Source of the DNA: CAYVRJ01 sp964453645
Lineage (GTDB): Bacteria > Bacillota > Clostridia > Christensenellales > JAWKQI01
Direction: 5' to 3'
NCBI GenBank assembly: GCA_964453645.1
Contig: CAYVRJ010000001.1
Location: 186,001 to 250,000, forward strand
DNA: 64,000 bases
The notes beneath the pieces are model-generated. The model was given only the letters and a program-made list of their open reading frames with translations, made no database searches and had not been told where the DNA came from. Both the position numbers and the translations under genes were made by a program. Positions 34,653-43,241 of this stretch are shown piece after piece (position 1 is the stretch's first letter; each line of letters starts with the position of its first letter).

Positions 34653-34681
34653 AGTATACTACCAGAAACCATAAAGGGCAA
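34653..34681 (-). promoter_or_regulatory. Promoter of the 88-residue unknown gene
   Basis: Minus strand: TTGCCC (34681-34676), 17 bases, TATACT (34658-34653). Confidence 0.6.
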
Positions 34682-34688
34682 TGATATA

Positions 34689-34717
34689 TTGACTTTTTTC
34701 GATTTCAGTTCTATACT
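34689..34717 (+). promoter_or_regulatory. Sigma-A promoter of hgcAB
   Basis: TTGACT (34689-34694), 17 bases, TATACT (34712-34717). The -10 box lies inside the left arm of the inverted repeat at 34711-34756, so a bound repressor would block it. Confidence 0.75.
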
Positions 34718-34756
34718 TTCATCATATCGAATATTTTAGATATGATGAAAGTATAG
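34711..34756. repeat. Perfect 17-bp inverted repeat upstream of hgcA (operator or RNA hairpin)
   Basis: Arms CTATACTTTCATCATAT (34711-34727) and ATATGATGAAAGTATAG (34740-34756) are exact reverse complements around a 12-base spacer. The left arm contains the -10 box; the right arm ends 5 bases before the AGGAAAGG ribosome-binding region. It could be an operator or fold in the 5' end of the mRNA and hide the start site. Confidence 0.9.
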
Positions 34757-34783
34757 ATGGCAGGAAAGGATGGTTTGAGTATC

Positions 34784-35791
34784 ATGAGTGAATGCAACTG
34801 TTGCACACCCTGTGAAGAAATTCAGCAAGTGTCCACAAAACTAACGCTTAGAGATGTGCTGGGCGCATGGAAGGTGCGCTGGGGCTTTTTGGGGCGCACA
34901 AACTATCGGGTGAACCCCGGTTTGTATGCGGTGGGGCAGCCCGATGAAGAATCTTTGGTGCTGGTGAGTGCCAATTACAAGCTCACCTTTGATATGCTGC
35001 GCCGTGAGCTCACTGGTTTAAACCTTTGGCTGGTGATACTGGATACCAAGGGGGTCAACGTTTGGTGTGCTGCGGGCAAGGGTACGTTTGGCACCCAAGA
35101 GATCATTGCGCGATTGGCGGGCGTAAACTTAGCGGAGCGGGTGTCCCACCGAACGGTCATCGTTCCCCAACTGGGCGCACCGGGAGTGGATGCAAACGAA
35201 GTGGAGCGTGTCACGGGATTCCGTGTGGTATACGGCCCCGTGCGGGCAAATGACTTAAAAGAGTTTTTGAAAAATGGTTTAGTGGCAACGAAGGACATGC
35301 GCAAGGTGACGTTTACCTTGAAGGAACGGATTGTCTTAACTCCAATGGAGCTGATGCCCACGATAAAAACCATGTTGTTCGTATTTGGCCTTATGTTTCT
35401 CATGAACTTGTTTGCCAAAAATTCTTTTGGTCTGTGGGACGTAATCTCCCTCGTGGGTGCAGTGTTAACGGGCAGTGTGTTCACACCCATCTTGCTGCCC
35501 GTTTTGCCCGGCAGAATGTTTGCCCTCAAGGGGGGCATACTGGGTCTGGTGTGGGCAGTGTGGGTCGTTTGGTTTGCCGGTTGGCTAAACGGGTCTCTCC
35601 TTGGGATTGGTTTTATCTTGACGCTCAGCGCCATGAGCGCCTATATCGCCATGAACTTTACGGGCAGCACGACGTTTACTTCCTTTTCGGGGGTGCTGAA
35701 GGAAATGCGCCGATCATTGCCGTGGATTATTGGTTTTGGGGGGGTGGGAGTGATACTCATCCTGTTGAATCGCCTATTTGGAGTTGTATAG
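34784..35791 (+). CDS. hgcA: HgcA, corrinoid methyltransferase for mercury methylation
   Basis: 335 residues. The N-terminal globular half is a corrinoid-binding domain related to the CFeSP (CdhD) family and carries the HgcA cap-helix signature NVWCAAGK with Cys95, the proposed lower-axial cobalt ligand. The C-terminal half has five membrane spans (about 185-335), as in characterised HgcA. Together with HgcB it transfers a methyl group to Hg(II), giving methylmercury; its normal role is unknown. The ATG at 34784 follows GGAAAGGA; an in-frame ATG at 34757 is less likely. hgcB follows after 9 bases. Confidence 0.95.
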   Translation: MSECNCCTPCEEIQQVSTKLTLRDVLGAWKVRWGFLGRTNYRVNPGLYAVGQPDEESLVLVSANYKLTFDMLRRELTGLNLWLVILDTKGVNVWCAAGKGTFGTQEIIARLAGVNLAERVSHRTVIVPQLGAPGVDANEVERVTGFRVVYGPVRANDLKEFLKNGLVATKDMRKVTFTLKERIVLTPMELMPTIKTMLFVFGLMFLMNLFAKNSFGLWDVISLVGAVLTGSVFTPILLPVLPGRMFALKGGILGLVWAVWVVWFAGWLNGSLLGIGFILTLSAMSAYIAMNFTGSTTFTSFSGVLKEMRRSLPWIIGFGGVGVILILLNRLFGVV

Positions 35792-35800
35792 GGGGCAGAT

Positions 35801-36082
35801 ATGAAGTATCTAAAAAATGTGGCTACTCTTCAATTGGATGATACAAAGTGTATCGGATGTGGGCGGTGCACCGAAGTGTGCCCCCACGCTGTTTTTGAGC
35901 TGGAGGGAGGTGCGGTGAGAATTGCAGAGAAAGACAACTGCATTGAGTGCGGTGCCTGCGCAAAAAACTGCATCACCCAAGCCATCTGCGTTCAGCCGGG
36001 CGTAGGTTGTGCTATTGCCGTCATCCGGGGGTGGCTCACGGGTAGTGAACCCTCCTGCGATTGTTCCAGCGACTGCTGTTAG
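35801..36082 (+). CDS. hgcB: HgcB, dicluster ferredoxin for mercury methylation
   Basis: 93 residues. Two [4Fe-4S] motifs, CIGCGRCTEVCP and CIECGACAKNC, the second matching the C(M/I)ECGAC signature used to recognise HgcB, then a conserved later cysteine (GVGCA) and a cysteine-rich end (CDCSSDCC) like the paired terminal cysteines thought to handle mercury. It reduces the HgcA corrinoid. Its position directly after hgcA is diagnostic. Confidence 0.95.
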   Translation: MKYLKNVATLQLDDTKCIGCGRCTEVCPHAVFELEGGAVRIAEKDNCIECGACAKNCITQAICVQPGVGCAIAVIRGWLTGSEPSCDCSSDCC

Positions 36083-36273
36083 TATCATATACCTTTATTA
36101 AATTTAATTTCAAAATATGCTGCACATTTGAGCAGAGCAATGCTTCAGTTCAATTTACAGCTTTTTTTTCTTGTGCTACTATTAATTCAGACAAACTAAC
36201 AATGCATTACGAATAAACAGGATCACCGTCACAAGTCTCAAAATTTAAAAAATGAATATCAAAGGAGAATATC

Positions 36274-37224
36274 ATGAAGTACAGGAAATTGGGTAACAGC
36301 GGTTTTGATGTTTCTGTGGTGGCACACGGAACCTGGGGAATGGGCAACGATTTCTTTGGAGATGTGGACGAAAACAATGCGGTGAAAGCGTTGCGTACTT
36401 CCATTGACAGCGGAGTCAACTTAATCGATACGGCTGCGGCCTACGGGGAGGACGGTGCTTCGGAAAAACTGGTGGGCAAAGCGCTCAAGGGTTTGCGGGA
36501 CAAAGTGATTGTGGCAACAAAGTTGGGGGTGCTCCGCTTTCACGGGCAAAACTATGTGCGGTGCTGCGACACCAATGTGATGCGCATTGAGCTGGAACAA
36601 TCCTTAAAAAATTTGCAAACGGACTATATAGACCTGTACCAAATCCATTGGCCGGATTACAACAACTCCATGGAAGCAGCTCTTGAAGAGCTGGTAAAGA
36701 TGAAAAAAGAGGGAAAAATTCGGGCAATTGGGGTTTCAAATTTTAATCCCAAAGAGATCAAAATGGCCAAAGACATTGCGGATATCAGCAGTGTGCAGCC
36801 CCCCATGAGCCTTCTGGACAGAAGTGCCATTGAGAGCGGAGTGGTGCAGTGCTGCATTGAAAACGACATCGGCATCTTGACATACGGTTCGCTGGGAGGC
36901 GGTATCTTGTCGGGCAGTACAAAAAAGTATGCCGTTTCGGGTAAAGAGCTGCGGAGTGTGTTTTATGGCTACTACGACGAACCCATGTGGTCCAAGTGCC
37001 AAAAGCTGGTGGAAGTGCTGCGGGGCATTGGGGAGAGCCGAGGCGTGAGTGTTGCTCAAGTGAGCATCAACTGGGTGTTGGCGCAAAAGGGTGTCACCTG
37101 TGCACTCATGGGCACGTCCCGCCCCGAGCAGGCGGCAATTAATGCAAGTGCTGCGGACTGGGAGTTGACACAAGAGGAACTGAAATTGATCGACACCAAG
37201 TACAGCGAAATCATCGGTTTATAA
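36274..37224 (+). CDS. Aldo/keto reductase
   Basis: 316 residues with an aldo/keto reductase barrel. The catalytic tetrad is visible as Asp and Tyr in LIDTAAAYGED, Lys in VATKLG and His in LYQIHWPD. The NAD(P)-binding end includes GTSRPEQAAINA. It likely interconverts a sugar or polyol hydroxyl with a carbonyl. AAAGGAG precedes the start. It leads the 36-50 kb sugar region in the same direction but is separated from E1 alpha by 162 bases with a separate promoter. Confidence 0.92.
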   Translation: MKYRKLGNSGFDVSVVAHGTWGMGNDFFGDVDENNAVKALRTSIDSGVNLIDTAAAYGEDGASEKLVGKALKGLRDKVIVATKLGVLRFHGQNYVRCCDTNVMRIELEQSLKNLQTDYIDLYQIHWPDYNNSMEAALEELVKMKKEGKIRAIGVSNFNPKEIKMAKDIADISSVQPPMSLLDRSAIESGVVQCCIENDIGILTYGSLGGGILSGSTKKYAVSGKELRSVFYGYYDEPMWSKCQKLVEVLRGIGESRGVSVAQVSINWVLAQKGVTCALMGTSRPEQAAINASAADWELTQEELKLIDTKYSEIIGL

Positions 37225-37326
37225 ACATAAGTCCAAACACTCAATCCATAAAAAGTAAAATGAACGAAGCAAAATAGTTATTGAAAATACTAAAACAAAA
37301 AGTTTTTAGGGTTTGCAGGGCAGAGC

Positions 37327-37356
37327 TTGCAATAGAAAAATTATTCAATCTACAAT
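37327..37356 (+). promoter_or_regulatory. Candidate promoter of the 2-oxoacid/acetoin dehydrogenase genes
   Basis: TTGCAA (37327-37332), 18 bases, TACAAT (37351-37356), 30 bases before the E1 alpha start. Confidence 0.5.
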
Positions 37357-37386
37357 CCATTTCTATAAATTTAGGAGGTGCACAAA

Positions 37387-38346
37387 ATGCCGTTAGGAAA
37401 GCAAGACAAACTAGACATCTACGAAACCATGCTGCTCATTCGAGCAACCGAACTAAAAATGGTCGAACTGTTTAAAAAAGGTGAGATCGAAGGGCACATG
37501 CTGCCCTGTTTGGGGCAGGAAGCCATCCCCGCAGCGCTGGCAAAGGTGTATGAGGAGAAGGACTATTTAATTACAGGCCACCGGGGTGGTGGTCACTACG
37601 TGGCCCGGGGCTGCGACTACAACGCACTGTGGGCGGAGCTGTACGGCAGGGTCACAGGGGTTACCCGGGGCAGGGGCGGACAGATTCACTTGATGGACAT
37701 TACCAAAAATGCCATGACGGGAAATGCTGTGGTGGGGGCTCAGTGGGGCATCGCCACAGGTGCTGGATTTGTGGCCAAAAACAAAAAGGCCATGGTGGTG
37801 GCCGTTGGGGGAGAGGGTTCCACCAACCGAGGTACGTTCCACGAAAGTCTCAATTTTGCAGCCGTGCAAAATCTGCCCATTTTATATATTATCGAATACA
37901 ACAATCGGCAGATGTGGAACGATTGTTCCGAAACCACTGCCATGCAAACGGTCTACCAGCGGGCAGCTGCATACGGCATGGAAGGCGCCAGAGTGGACGG
38001 AAACGATGCCAACGCTGTGTATGAAAAGGCAATGGAATTTGCAGAAAAGATCAGAAAAACCGGCAAACCCCACCTGCTCGAATGTGCAACGGAGAAGTGG
38101 ACGGATAGCGTGAGTAACTTGCGCAACACCCCCGAAGCGGTGGAAAAGATTAAATTGCCAAATATCGACCCCCTGTGCAGATGGGAAGTCGTGCTTATGT
38201 CCGACGGAACCATGGATGAGGCGCTCAAGGCACACATTACAAAGCGGGTAGATGAGAAACTGAACGCTGCACTGGAGTTTGCAAAAAACAGCCCAGTGCC
38301 CGATCTGTACGATGGAATCGACCAAGTATACAGCCAACCGGTTTGA
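37387..38346 (+). CDS. TPP-dependent dehydrogenase E1 alpha (acetoin/pyruvate type)
   Basis: 319 residues. GHRGGGHYVARG and TRGRGGQIHLMD are E1 alpha signatures near 60-100. The thiamine-diphosphate motif, usually GDG...NN, reads GGEGSTNRG...EYNN, with Glu where the metal-binding Asp is normal. With E1 beta it would decarboxylate a 2-oxoacid or cleave an alpha-ketol and pass the acyl group to E2. Short AcoA-type length and context favour an acetoin-like substrate. GGAGGTG before the ATG at 37387 fixes the start. Confidence 0.9.
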   Translation: MPLGKQDKLDIYETMLLIRATELKMVELFKKGEIEGHMLPCLGQEAIPAALAKVYEEKDYLITGHRGGGHYVARGCDYNALWAELYGRVTGVTRGRGGQIHLMDITKNAMTGNAVVGAQWGIATGAGFVAKNKKAMVVAVGGEGSTNRGTFHESLNFAAVQNLPILYIIEYNNRQMWNDCSETTAMQTVYQRAAAYGMEGARVDGNDANAVYEKAMEFAEKIRKTGKPHLLECATEKWTDSVSNLRNTPEAVEKIKLPNIDPLCRWEVVLMSDGTMDEALKAHITKRVDEKLNAALEFAKNSPVPDLYDGIDQVYSQPV

Positions 38347-38357
38347 GGAGGATGTGA

Positions 38358-39338
38358 ATGATGAAAGAAATGAAGTTTATAGATGCCTTGAGGGAAGGCA
38401 TGATGGAAGAAATGCGCAGAGATCCCAGTGTGTTTCAAATTGGTGAAGCCATTGGCGGTATGCAGGGGGGAATCTTTGGCGTGACCAAGGGTTTGCAAGA
38501 AGAGTTTGGCAAGGAACGGGTCATCGAATCTCCCATCTCCGAAGCAGCTCTTGGAGGCGTTGCCGTGGGTGCAGGTGCCTTTGGAATGAGACCCGTTGTG
38601 GAAATTATGTTTGGCTCCCTTATGACCCTGCTGGTGGACGAAATTCACAACCAGGCGGGAACCCTTTATTATGTGAGTGGAGGAAAAATTTCCTGTCCCA
38701 TGGTGGTGCGCACCTGCAATTGGATGCGTATCATTTCCGGCCCTCACCACTGTGGAAACCTGGATGCAACGTTTTTAAATTCTCCCGGCGTAAAAGTTGT
38801 GGTTCCGTCCACTCCCTACGACGCAAAGGGGTTAATTAAGGCATCCATTCGGGACAACGACCCCGTGGTGTTTATGGAATACTCCCCGCTTTATACTGCG
38901 AAGGGTGAAGTGCCCGAGGAGGACTATATCGTGCCCATCGGCAAGGCAGATATTAAGCGGCAGGGAAGCGATGTAACAGTGATCACCTACGGCTGCGGTG
39001 TGGGCGATGCGTTATCGGCTGCAAAGAAGCTGGAAGGCGAGGGGATTAGCGTGGAAGTGCTGGATCTTCGCACCATTCACCCCTACGACAAAGAAGCCAT
39101 TCGCACATCCGTGCAAAAGACGGGCAGAGTGATTGTCGACTACGAGGGGTATAAAACGGGGGGCGTTGGATCAGAAATTGCTGCCTTTATCGCCGAGGAG
39201 ATGATTGAGTATTTGAGCGCACCCATCCTTCGGGTTGCGTGCATGGATGTGCCCAATCCTTCCAACCGCAGGCTGATCGAAGCGCTCTCCATCGGCGTGC
39301 AAGATGTGATTGACGCAGTACACAAGGTGATGGAGTAG
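38358..39338 (+). CDS. TPP-dependent dehydrogenase E1 beta
   Basis: 326 residues of the AcoB/PdhB family, with the transketolase pyrimidine-binding half first (VIESPISEAALGGVAVGAG) and the C-terminal transketolase domain after about 200 (VTVITYGCGVGDAL, EVLDLRTIHPYD). Forms the alpha2-beta2 E1 with the preceding gene, which ends 11 bases upstream. GAGGAGG lies before the start. Confidence 0.93.
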   Translation: MMKEMKFIDALREGMMEEMRRDPSVFQIGEAIGGMQGGIFGVTKGLQEEFGKERVIESPISEAALGGVAVGAGAFGMRPVVEIMFGSLMTLLVDEIHNQAGTLYYVSGGKISCPMVVRTCNWMRIISGPHHCGNLDATFLNSPGVKVVVPSTPYDAKGLIKASIRDNDPVVFMEYSPLYTAKGEVPEEDYIVPIGKADIKRQGSDVTVITYGCGVGDALSAAKKLEGEGISVEVLDLRTIHPYDKEAIRTSVQKTGRVIVDYEGYKTGGVGSEIAAFIAEEMIEYLSAPILRVACMDVPNPSNRRLIEALSIGVQDVIDAVHKVME

Positions 39339-39347
39339 GAGGGGAAC

Positions 39348-40526
39348 ATGGCTGAAATAGTTGTAATGCCTAAAATGAACCTGACCATGGCGGAGGGTAC
39401 GATTTCCCAGTGGTATAAGGGTGTGGGGGATACGATTGCCGAGGAAGAACCCCTGTGCTCCATTGAAAATGAAAAAGAAGTGGAAGATATGAACTCCCTG
39501 GTTGGCGGAACGGTGCTGGCCATTGTGGGTGAAGTGGGGGAACTGTATCCCGTGGCAACGCCCATCGCCATTGTGGGTAACCCCGGAGAAGATATTTCTC
39601 CCCTGTTAGAGCAGATGCAGGGCAAAAAAACTGAGGTGGAAAAACCCCAGCAAAAGGCAACGCCAATTGTCCGTGAATCTACTGAGAACAGCGGTGTGCG
39701 TATGCTACCCAAGCTGCGCAAGCTCATTAAAGACAAGGGCATCGATCTGGACGATTTATTAAAGTTTGCCGGGGATCGAAAGATTACCGAACAGATAATC
39801 GATGAATTTGCAGCGTCGGCTCCCGCTTCTGCTGTGGAGGCTGGGGATCGGGTGGAGCGCATGAGCTCCCTGCGCAAGACCATTGCCCGCAACATGATGG
39901 AGAGTTGCAGCCGCACGGCACGGCTCACCAACTTTATGGAAGTGGATATGACCGAAGCTTTTAAGGCTGTTGGTCAACAAAAGCAGCAGGGTAAGAACAT
40001 ATCCATGACAGCCGTAATCATCAAGGCCTGTGCCATTGCCCTGTCTCAGCACGAGATCATCAACACGTCCATCGACGAGAGTCGGGACGAGATTATCTTC
40101 AAAAAGGCCATCAACATCTCCTGTGCGGTGGATATGCCAACGGGGTTAGCCGTGCCCGTGATTCGGGATGCGGATAAGAAGGATGTTTTTGCTATTACGG
40201 CTAAAGTGAGAGACTTTGCACAGCGGGGGCAAGAGGGTAAACTGACCAACGAGGATATGAGTGGGGGAACGTTTACGGTTTCCAACGTGGGGATGTTAGA
40301 CGTATGTTATTTTACACCTATTATCAATTATCCTCAAACGGCCATACTGGGTGTGGGTAATGTGACGGTTCAGCCTCGGTATGTAGATGCGGAGTGCACC
40401 AAGATAGAGCCGAGAAAGGTGATGGTCATTGGCATTACCTATGATCACCGGGTGATAGACGGTGCGCCGGCTTCTAAGTTTTTGCAGGCTGTGCGGGATG
40501 CATTGCAAAACCCAAGCTTCTTTTGA
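39348..40526 (+). CDS. Dihydrolipoamide acyltransferase E2
   Basis: 392 residues. One lipoyl domain (1-80) with the lipoyl lysine at Lys43 in the unusual context ENEKEVED, a peripheral-subunit-binding domain (about 113-155, RMLPKLRKLIKDKG), and the catalytic domain ending with YDHRVIDGAPAS (the HxxxDG active site). It moves the acyl group from E1 to CoA. It starts 9 bases after E1 beta. The E3 partner is encoded 6 kb downstream. Confidence 0.93.
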   Translation: MAEIVVMPKMNLTMAEGTISQWYKGVGDTIAEEEPLCSIENEKEVEDMNSLVGGTVLAIVGEVGELYPVATPIAIVGNPGEDISPLLEQMQGKKTEVEKPQQKATPIVRESTENSGVRMLPKLRKLIKDKGIDLDDLLKFAGDRKITEQIIDEFAASAPASAVEAGDRVERMSSLRKTIARNMMESCSRTARLTNFMEVDMTEAFKAVGQQKQQGKNISMTAVIIKACAIALSQHEIINTSIDESRDEIIFKKAINISCAVDMPTGLAVPVIRDADKKDVFAITAKVRDFAQRGQEGKLTNEDMSGGTFTVSNVGMLDVCYFTPIINYPQTAILGVGNVTVQPRYVDAECTKIEPRKVMVIGITYDHRVIDGAPASKFLQAVRDALQNPSFF

Positions 40527-40549
40527 TTCATTGGGGCGTCAGACCAAAC

Positions 40550-40580
40550 CCCGCAAGGGGGAATCATTCCCCCTTGCGGG
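40550..40580. repeat. Palindromic intergenic repeat, copy C (core only)
   Basis: Perfect 15-bp arms CCCGCAAGGGGGAAT and ATTCCCCCTTGCGGG around one base, in the 93-base gap between the E2 and 3-epimerase genes. The core and its CGGGGTTTGG flank match copy A near 8155-8190, in inverted orientation. It may act as a terminator or RNA-processing site. Confidence 0.85.
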
Positions 40581-40619
40581 TGTACCCGCCACATAAATAA
40601 AGACATACATGAGGAAACT

Positions 40620-41456
40620 ATGAAAAAGTTAAAAGACCTGCCCTTTGGGCTCTATGAAAAATCCATCTGCACAACCTGGAGCTGGGAAGATAAACTGGCA
40701 CTGGTAAAAGATGCAGGGTACGATTATCTGGAAATTGCCATCGATGCAACCCCTGAAAAACTAGATAGACTCACAAACAAAGAGGAACAGCGAAAAATTC
40801 GCAGAGCTTGTGAGCAAAAGGATATGCCCCTCTACACTTTCGCCTTTACGGCCAATCGGTTTTTCCCACTGGGCAGCGAAGACGAACAAATTCGCAGTAA
40901 AGGTGTTTCCCTGTTGAAAAATGCCATGGACTTTGCAAACGCTGTGGGCGCCAGAATCATCCAATTTGCAAGTTATGACGAATACGAAAAACCCCGCAAT
41001 AAAAAAACCGAAGCATTTTTCCTGCAATCACTGGAAGAGTGCGTGCACTACGCCTCTATGAGGGGTACCATTTTAGCCCTGGAAACCATGGACAGCGACT
41101 TTATGGACACGGCACAAAAGGCCATGCGTTACGTCCGTTATTTCGACACCTGCTACTTAGCCTTGGACTTCGATCCGGGTAACATCACGGCCATGGGTAA
41201 CAATCCCATCGTCGATCTCGCCTTTGGCGCAGGGCACATCGCCGAAGTGGAATTTAAAGATGTACAACCAAACGATGTGCGCAACACCTTCTTTGGTGAG
41301 GGTATTGTGGATTTTGACGGTGTATTTAAGGCACTGCACGACATCGGATATCAGGGCGTACTCGCCGCAGAAATGTGGGCTTTTGACGACCCGTCCAACC
41401 ATCACAAAATATTTAAAGCTTATGAATTCTTAAAAGCAAAAATGGGTGAATTGTAA
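40620..41456 (+). CDS. UlaE/SgbU-like sugar-phosphate 3-epimerase
   Basis: 278 residues with the AP-endonuclease-2-type TIM barrel of L-xylulose-5-phosphate 3-epimerases. Recognisable parts are the start PFGLYEKSICTTWSWEDKL, the YDYLEIAIDATPEKL strand, ALETMDSDFMD and the metal-site strand LALDFDPGNI, followed by EVEFKDVQPN and AAEMWAFDDP. It would convert L-xylulose 5-phosphate to L-ribulose 5-phosphate or epimerise a similar ketose phosphate. With the FGGY kinase and AraD-like protein nearby it outlines a pentulose route. Confidence 0.87.
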   Translation: MKKLKDLPFGLYEKSICTTWSWEDKLALVKDAGYDYLEIAIDATPEKLDRLTNKEEQRKIRRACEQKDMPLYTFAFTANRFFPLGSEDEQIRSKGVSLLKNAMDFANAVGARIIQFASYDEYEKPRNKKTEAFFLQSLEECVHYASMRGTILALETMDSDFMDTAQKAMRYVRYFDTCYLALDFDPGNITAMGNNPIVDLAFGAGHIAEVEFKDVQPNDVRNTFFGEGIVDFDGVFKALHDIGYQGVLAAEMWAFDDPSNHHKIFKAYEFLKAKMGEL

Positions 41457-41678
41457 TTAAGTTGCACATATGAGCAAAAAACACGTACAAATCACTTTAA
41501 ATTCAGATGTTTTTTTATTATTATAGTAGTAACCAATAAGTAAAATTAGCAAACCAACCAGACTCTTCATCTTTTATATATACTGAAAATAATGGAACAA
41601 TAAACCATTACTTTGTTTTGTGTTACTCTATTTAACTGTTAATTCATACGAAAAATAGTGTTCAGGAGGGTATTCCAT

Positions 41679-43220
41679 ATGGCAAAACGGTATTTGATTG
41701 GCGTGGATTTAGGTACGACGACGGTCAAGGCGGTCTTTTTGGATGCGCAGGAAAACAAAGTGGTGACAACCCAGACGGAAGAAATCTTCCCTGTGAAGGG
41801 TGATAATCCGGAGTATATCGAATACGACCCCAACGATTGGTGGCAATACACCAAGCGAATTTTACAAGCTGGGTTTCGTGCCGGGGTGAATCCCGAGGAA
41901 GTTGCAGGAATTTGTTTTGGCGGATGGACGGTTATGTCGCTGCTGGTGAAAACGGACGGCACCCCTGTGACCAACGCCGTTCACTATAATGATATGCGGC
42001 ATATGGAAGTTGCAGAGGAAGTGGAAGCTCTCATCGGCAGTGATGCTGTTTTGTGCAACGGCAACTACATCGGCATGTACAGCGGTTCGGTAAAGCAGTA
42101 TTGGTGGAAAAAGATGCGACCGGAGGTGTTTCAGCAAGGGGACTTAGTCTCCACCGAAGTTTCGTGGATGAATTTTAAACTCACTGGGCAGTGGGCCTGG
42201 AACAGGACAGAAGCTGGATTTTATAGCCAATACAACACCCAAACCCGGGAGTGGGACGAGGGTATCATTCAAAAGCTTGGTTTTCCAAAAGAGATGTTTC
42301 CAAGGCTGGTGGACGCTTGGGAGGTTGTTGGCTGTGTAACAAAAGAAGCAGCGAAAGAGATTGGCCTTTGTGAGGGAACGCCGGTGTTTGGCGGAGTGGA
42401 CGATGCATCGCCCGTTGCCATTGCAACAGGGGTAATCGCCCAAGGTCAGGGTTATGTTTCGGCAGGTTCGGCAGCAAATATTGCGGCCAACGTCACAAGC
42501 CCCATATCCCACCGCACCACCATCACATACCCCCACTGTGTGCCCGGGCTCACCATGGCGATCACCGTCATGTCCTCCACGGGACTGAGTTACAAATGGA
42601 TGCGCAACACTTTTGCCGATTACGAGGTTGTATTAGCCAAAGAATCGGGCAAAGACCCGTACGACTATATGAACGAACAGGCAGCAAAAGTAGCACCCGG
42701 CTGCAACGGGGTGATCTTCCTGCCCTATCTGGATGGGGACTATACACCCAACAACGATATCAACGCAAGGGGAGCCTTCATTGGGATGGACACCTACACC
42801 TCCAAGGGGGATATGTACCGTGCAACCATGGAAGGGGTGGCCTATTCCATGCTGGACAACATCATGCTCATTCGGGAGCTGGGGGGAGACATTCAGGAAA
42901 TTGTGCTCACAGGGGGCATTGCCAAGGGCAGCCTGTGGCTGCAAATCATATCCGATGTGACCAATTGCCCCATCTCTTTACCCGATGAGACGGAGGGTGC
43001 CGCACTGGGCAGCGCAATTGTAGCCGGAGTGGGGGCGAAGCTGTATCCCAGCTTTCAGGATGCAATCGATAAAGTGATAAAAATTAAGCACAGGGCGTTC
43101 GTGCCCAACCCGAACCATCATCAAATTTACAGCAAATATTTTAAAGTTTATAAAGATTTATATGCGCAAATCAAGGGTATTTTTGCCCAGATGGCGGATA
43201 TAAGAGGATCAATTGAGTAA
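41679..43220 (+). CDS. FGGY-family carbohydrate kinase (xylulokinase-like)
   Basis: 513 residues. The N-terminal phosphate motif is GVDLGTTTVKAV, the second FGGY domain carries MEGVAYSMLDN and LTGGIAKGSLWLQIISDV, and a GGVDDASPVA segment contains the catalytic Asp region. It phosphorylates a ketopentose or related sugar; L-xylulose is a reasonable guess from the neighbours. AGGAGGG before the ATG at 41679 sets the start. The 222-base gap upstream is AT-rich and shows no clear promoter or structure. Confidence 0.92.
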   Translation: MAKRYLIGVDLGTTTVKAVFLDAQENKVVTTQTEEIFPVKGDNPEYIEYDPNDWWQYTKRILQAGFRAGVNPEEVAGICFGGWTVMSLLVKTDGTPVTNAVHYNDMRHMEVAEEVEALIGSDAVLCNGNYIGMYSGSVKQYWWKKMRPEVFQQGDLVSTEVSWMNFKLTGQWAWNRTEAGFYSQYNTQTREWDEGIIQKLGFPKEMFPRLVDAWEVVGCVTKEAAKEIGLCEGTPVFGGVDDASPVAIATGVIAQGQGYVSAGSAANIAANVTSPISHRTTITYPHCVPGLTMAITVMSSTGLSYKWMRNTFADYEVVLAKESGKDPYDYMNEQAAKVAPGCNGVIFLPYLDGDYTPNNDINARGAFIGMDTYTSKGDMYRATMEGVAYSMLDNIMLIRELGGDIQEIVLTGGIAKGSLWLQIISDVTNCPISLPDETEGAALGSAIVAGVGAKLYPSFQDAIDKVIKIKHRAFVPNPNHHQIYSKYFKVYKDLYAQIKGIFAQMADIRGSIE

Positions 43221-43241
43221 AAAAATCAAGAGGAGGATTTT

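Noticed and set aside
34784..35791. HgcA as a corrinoid iron-sulfur protein of the Wood-Ljungdahl pathway
   Set aside because: The NVWCAAGK cap helix, membrane C terminus and neighbouring HgcB are specific to HgcA, and no acs/cdh genes are adjacent.
37387..40526. Housekeeping pyruvate dehydrogenase complex
   Set aside because: Short AcoA-type E1 alpha, location in a sugar operon and anaerobic setting make a specialised ketol or 2-oxoacid substrate more likely, though pyruvate is not excluded.
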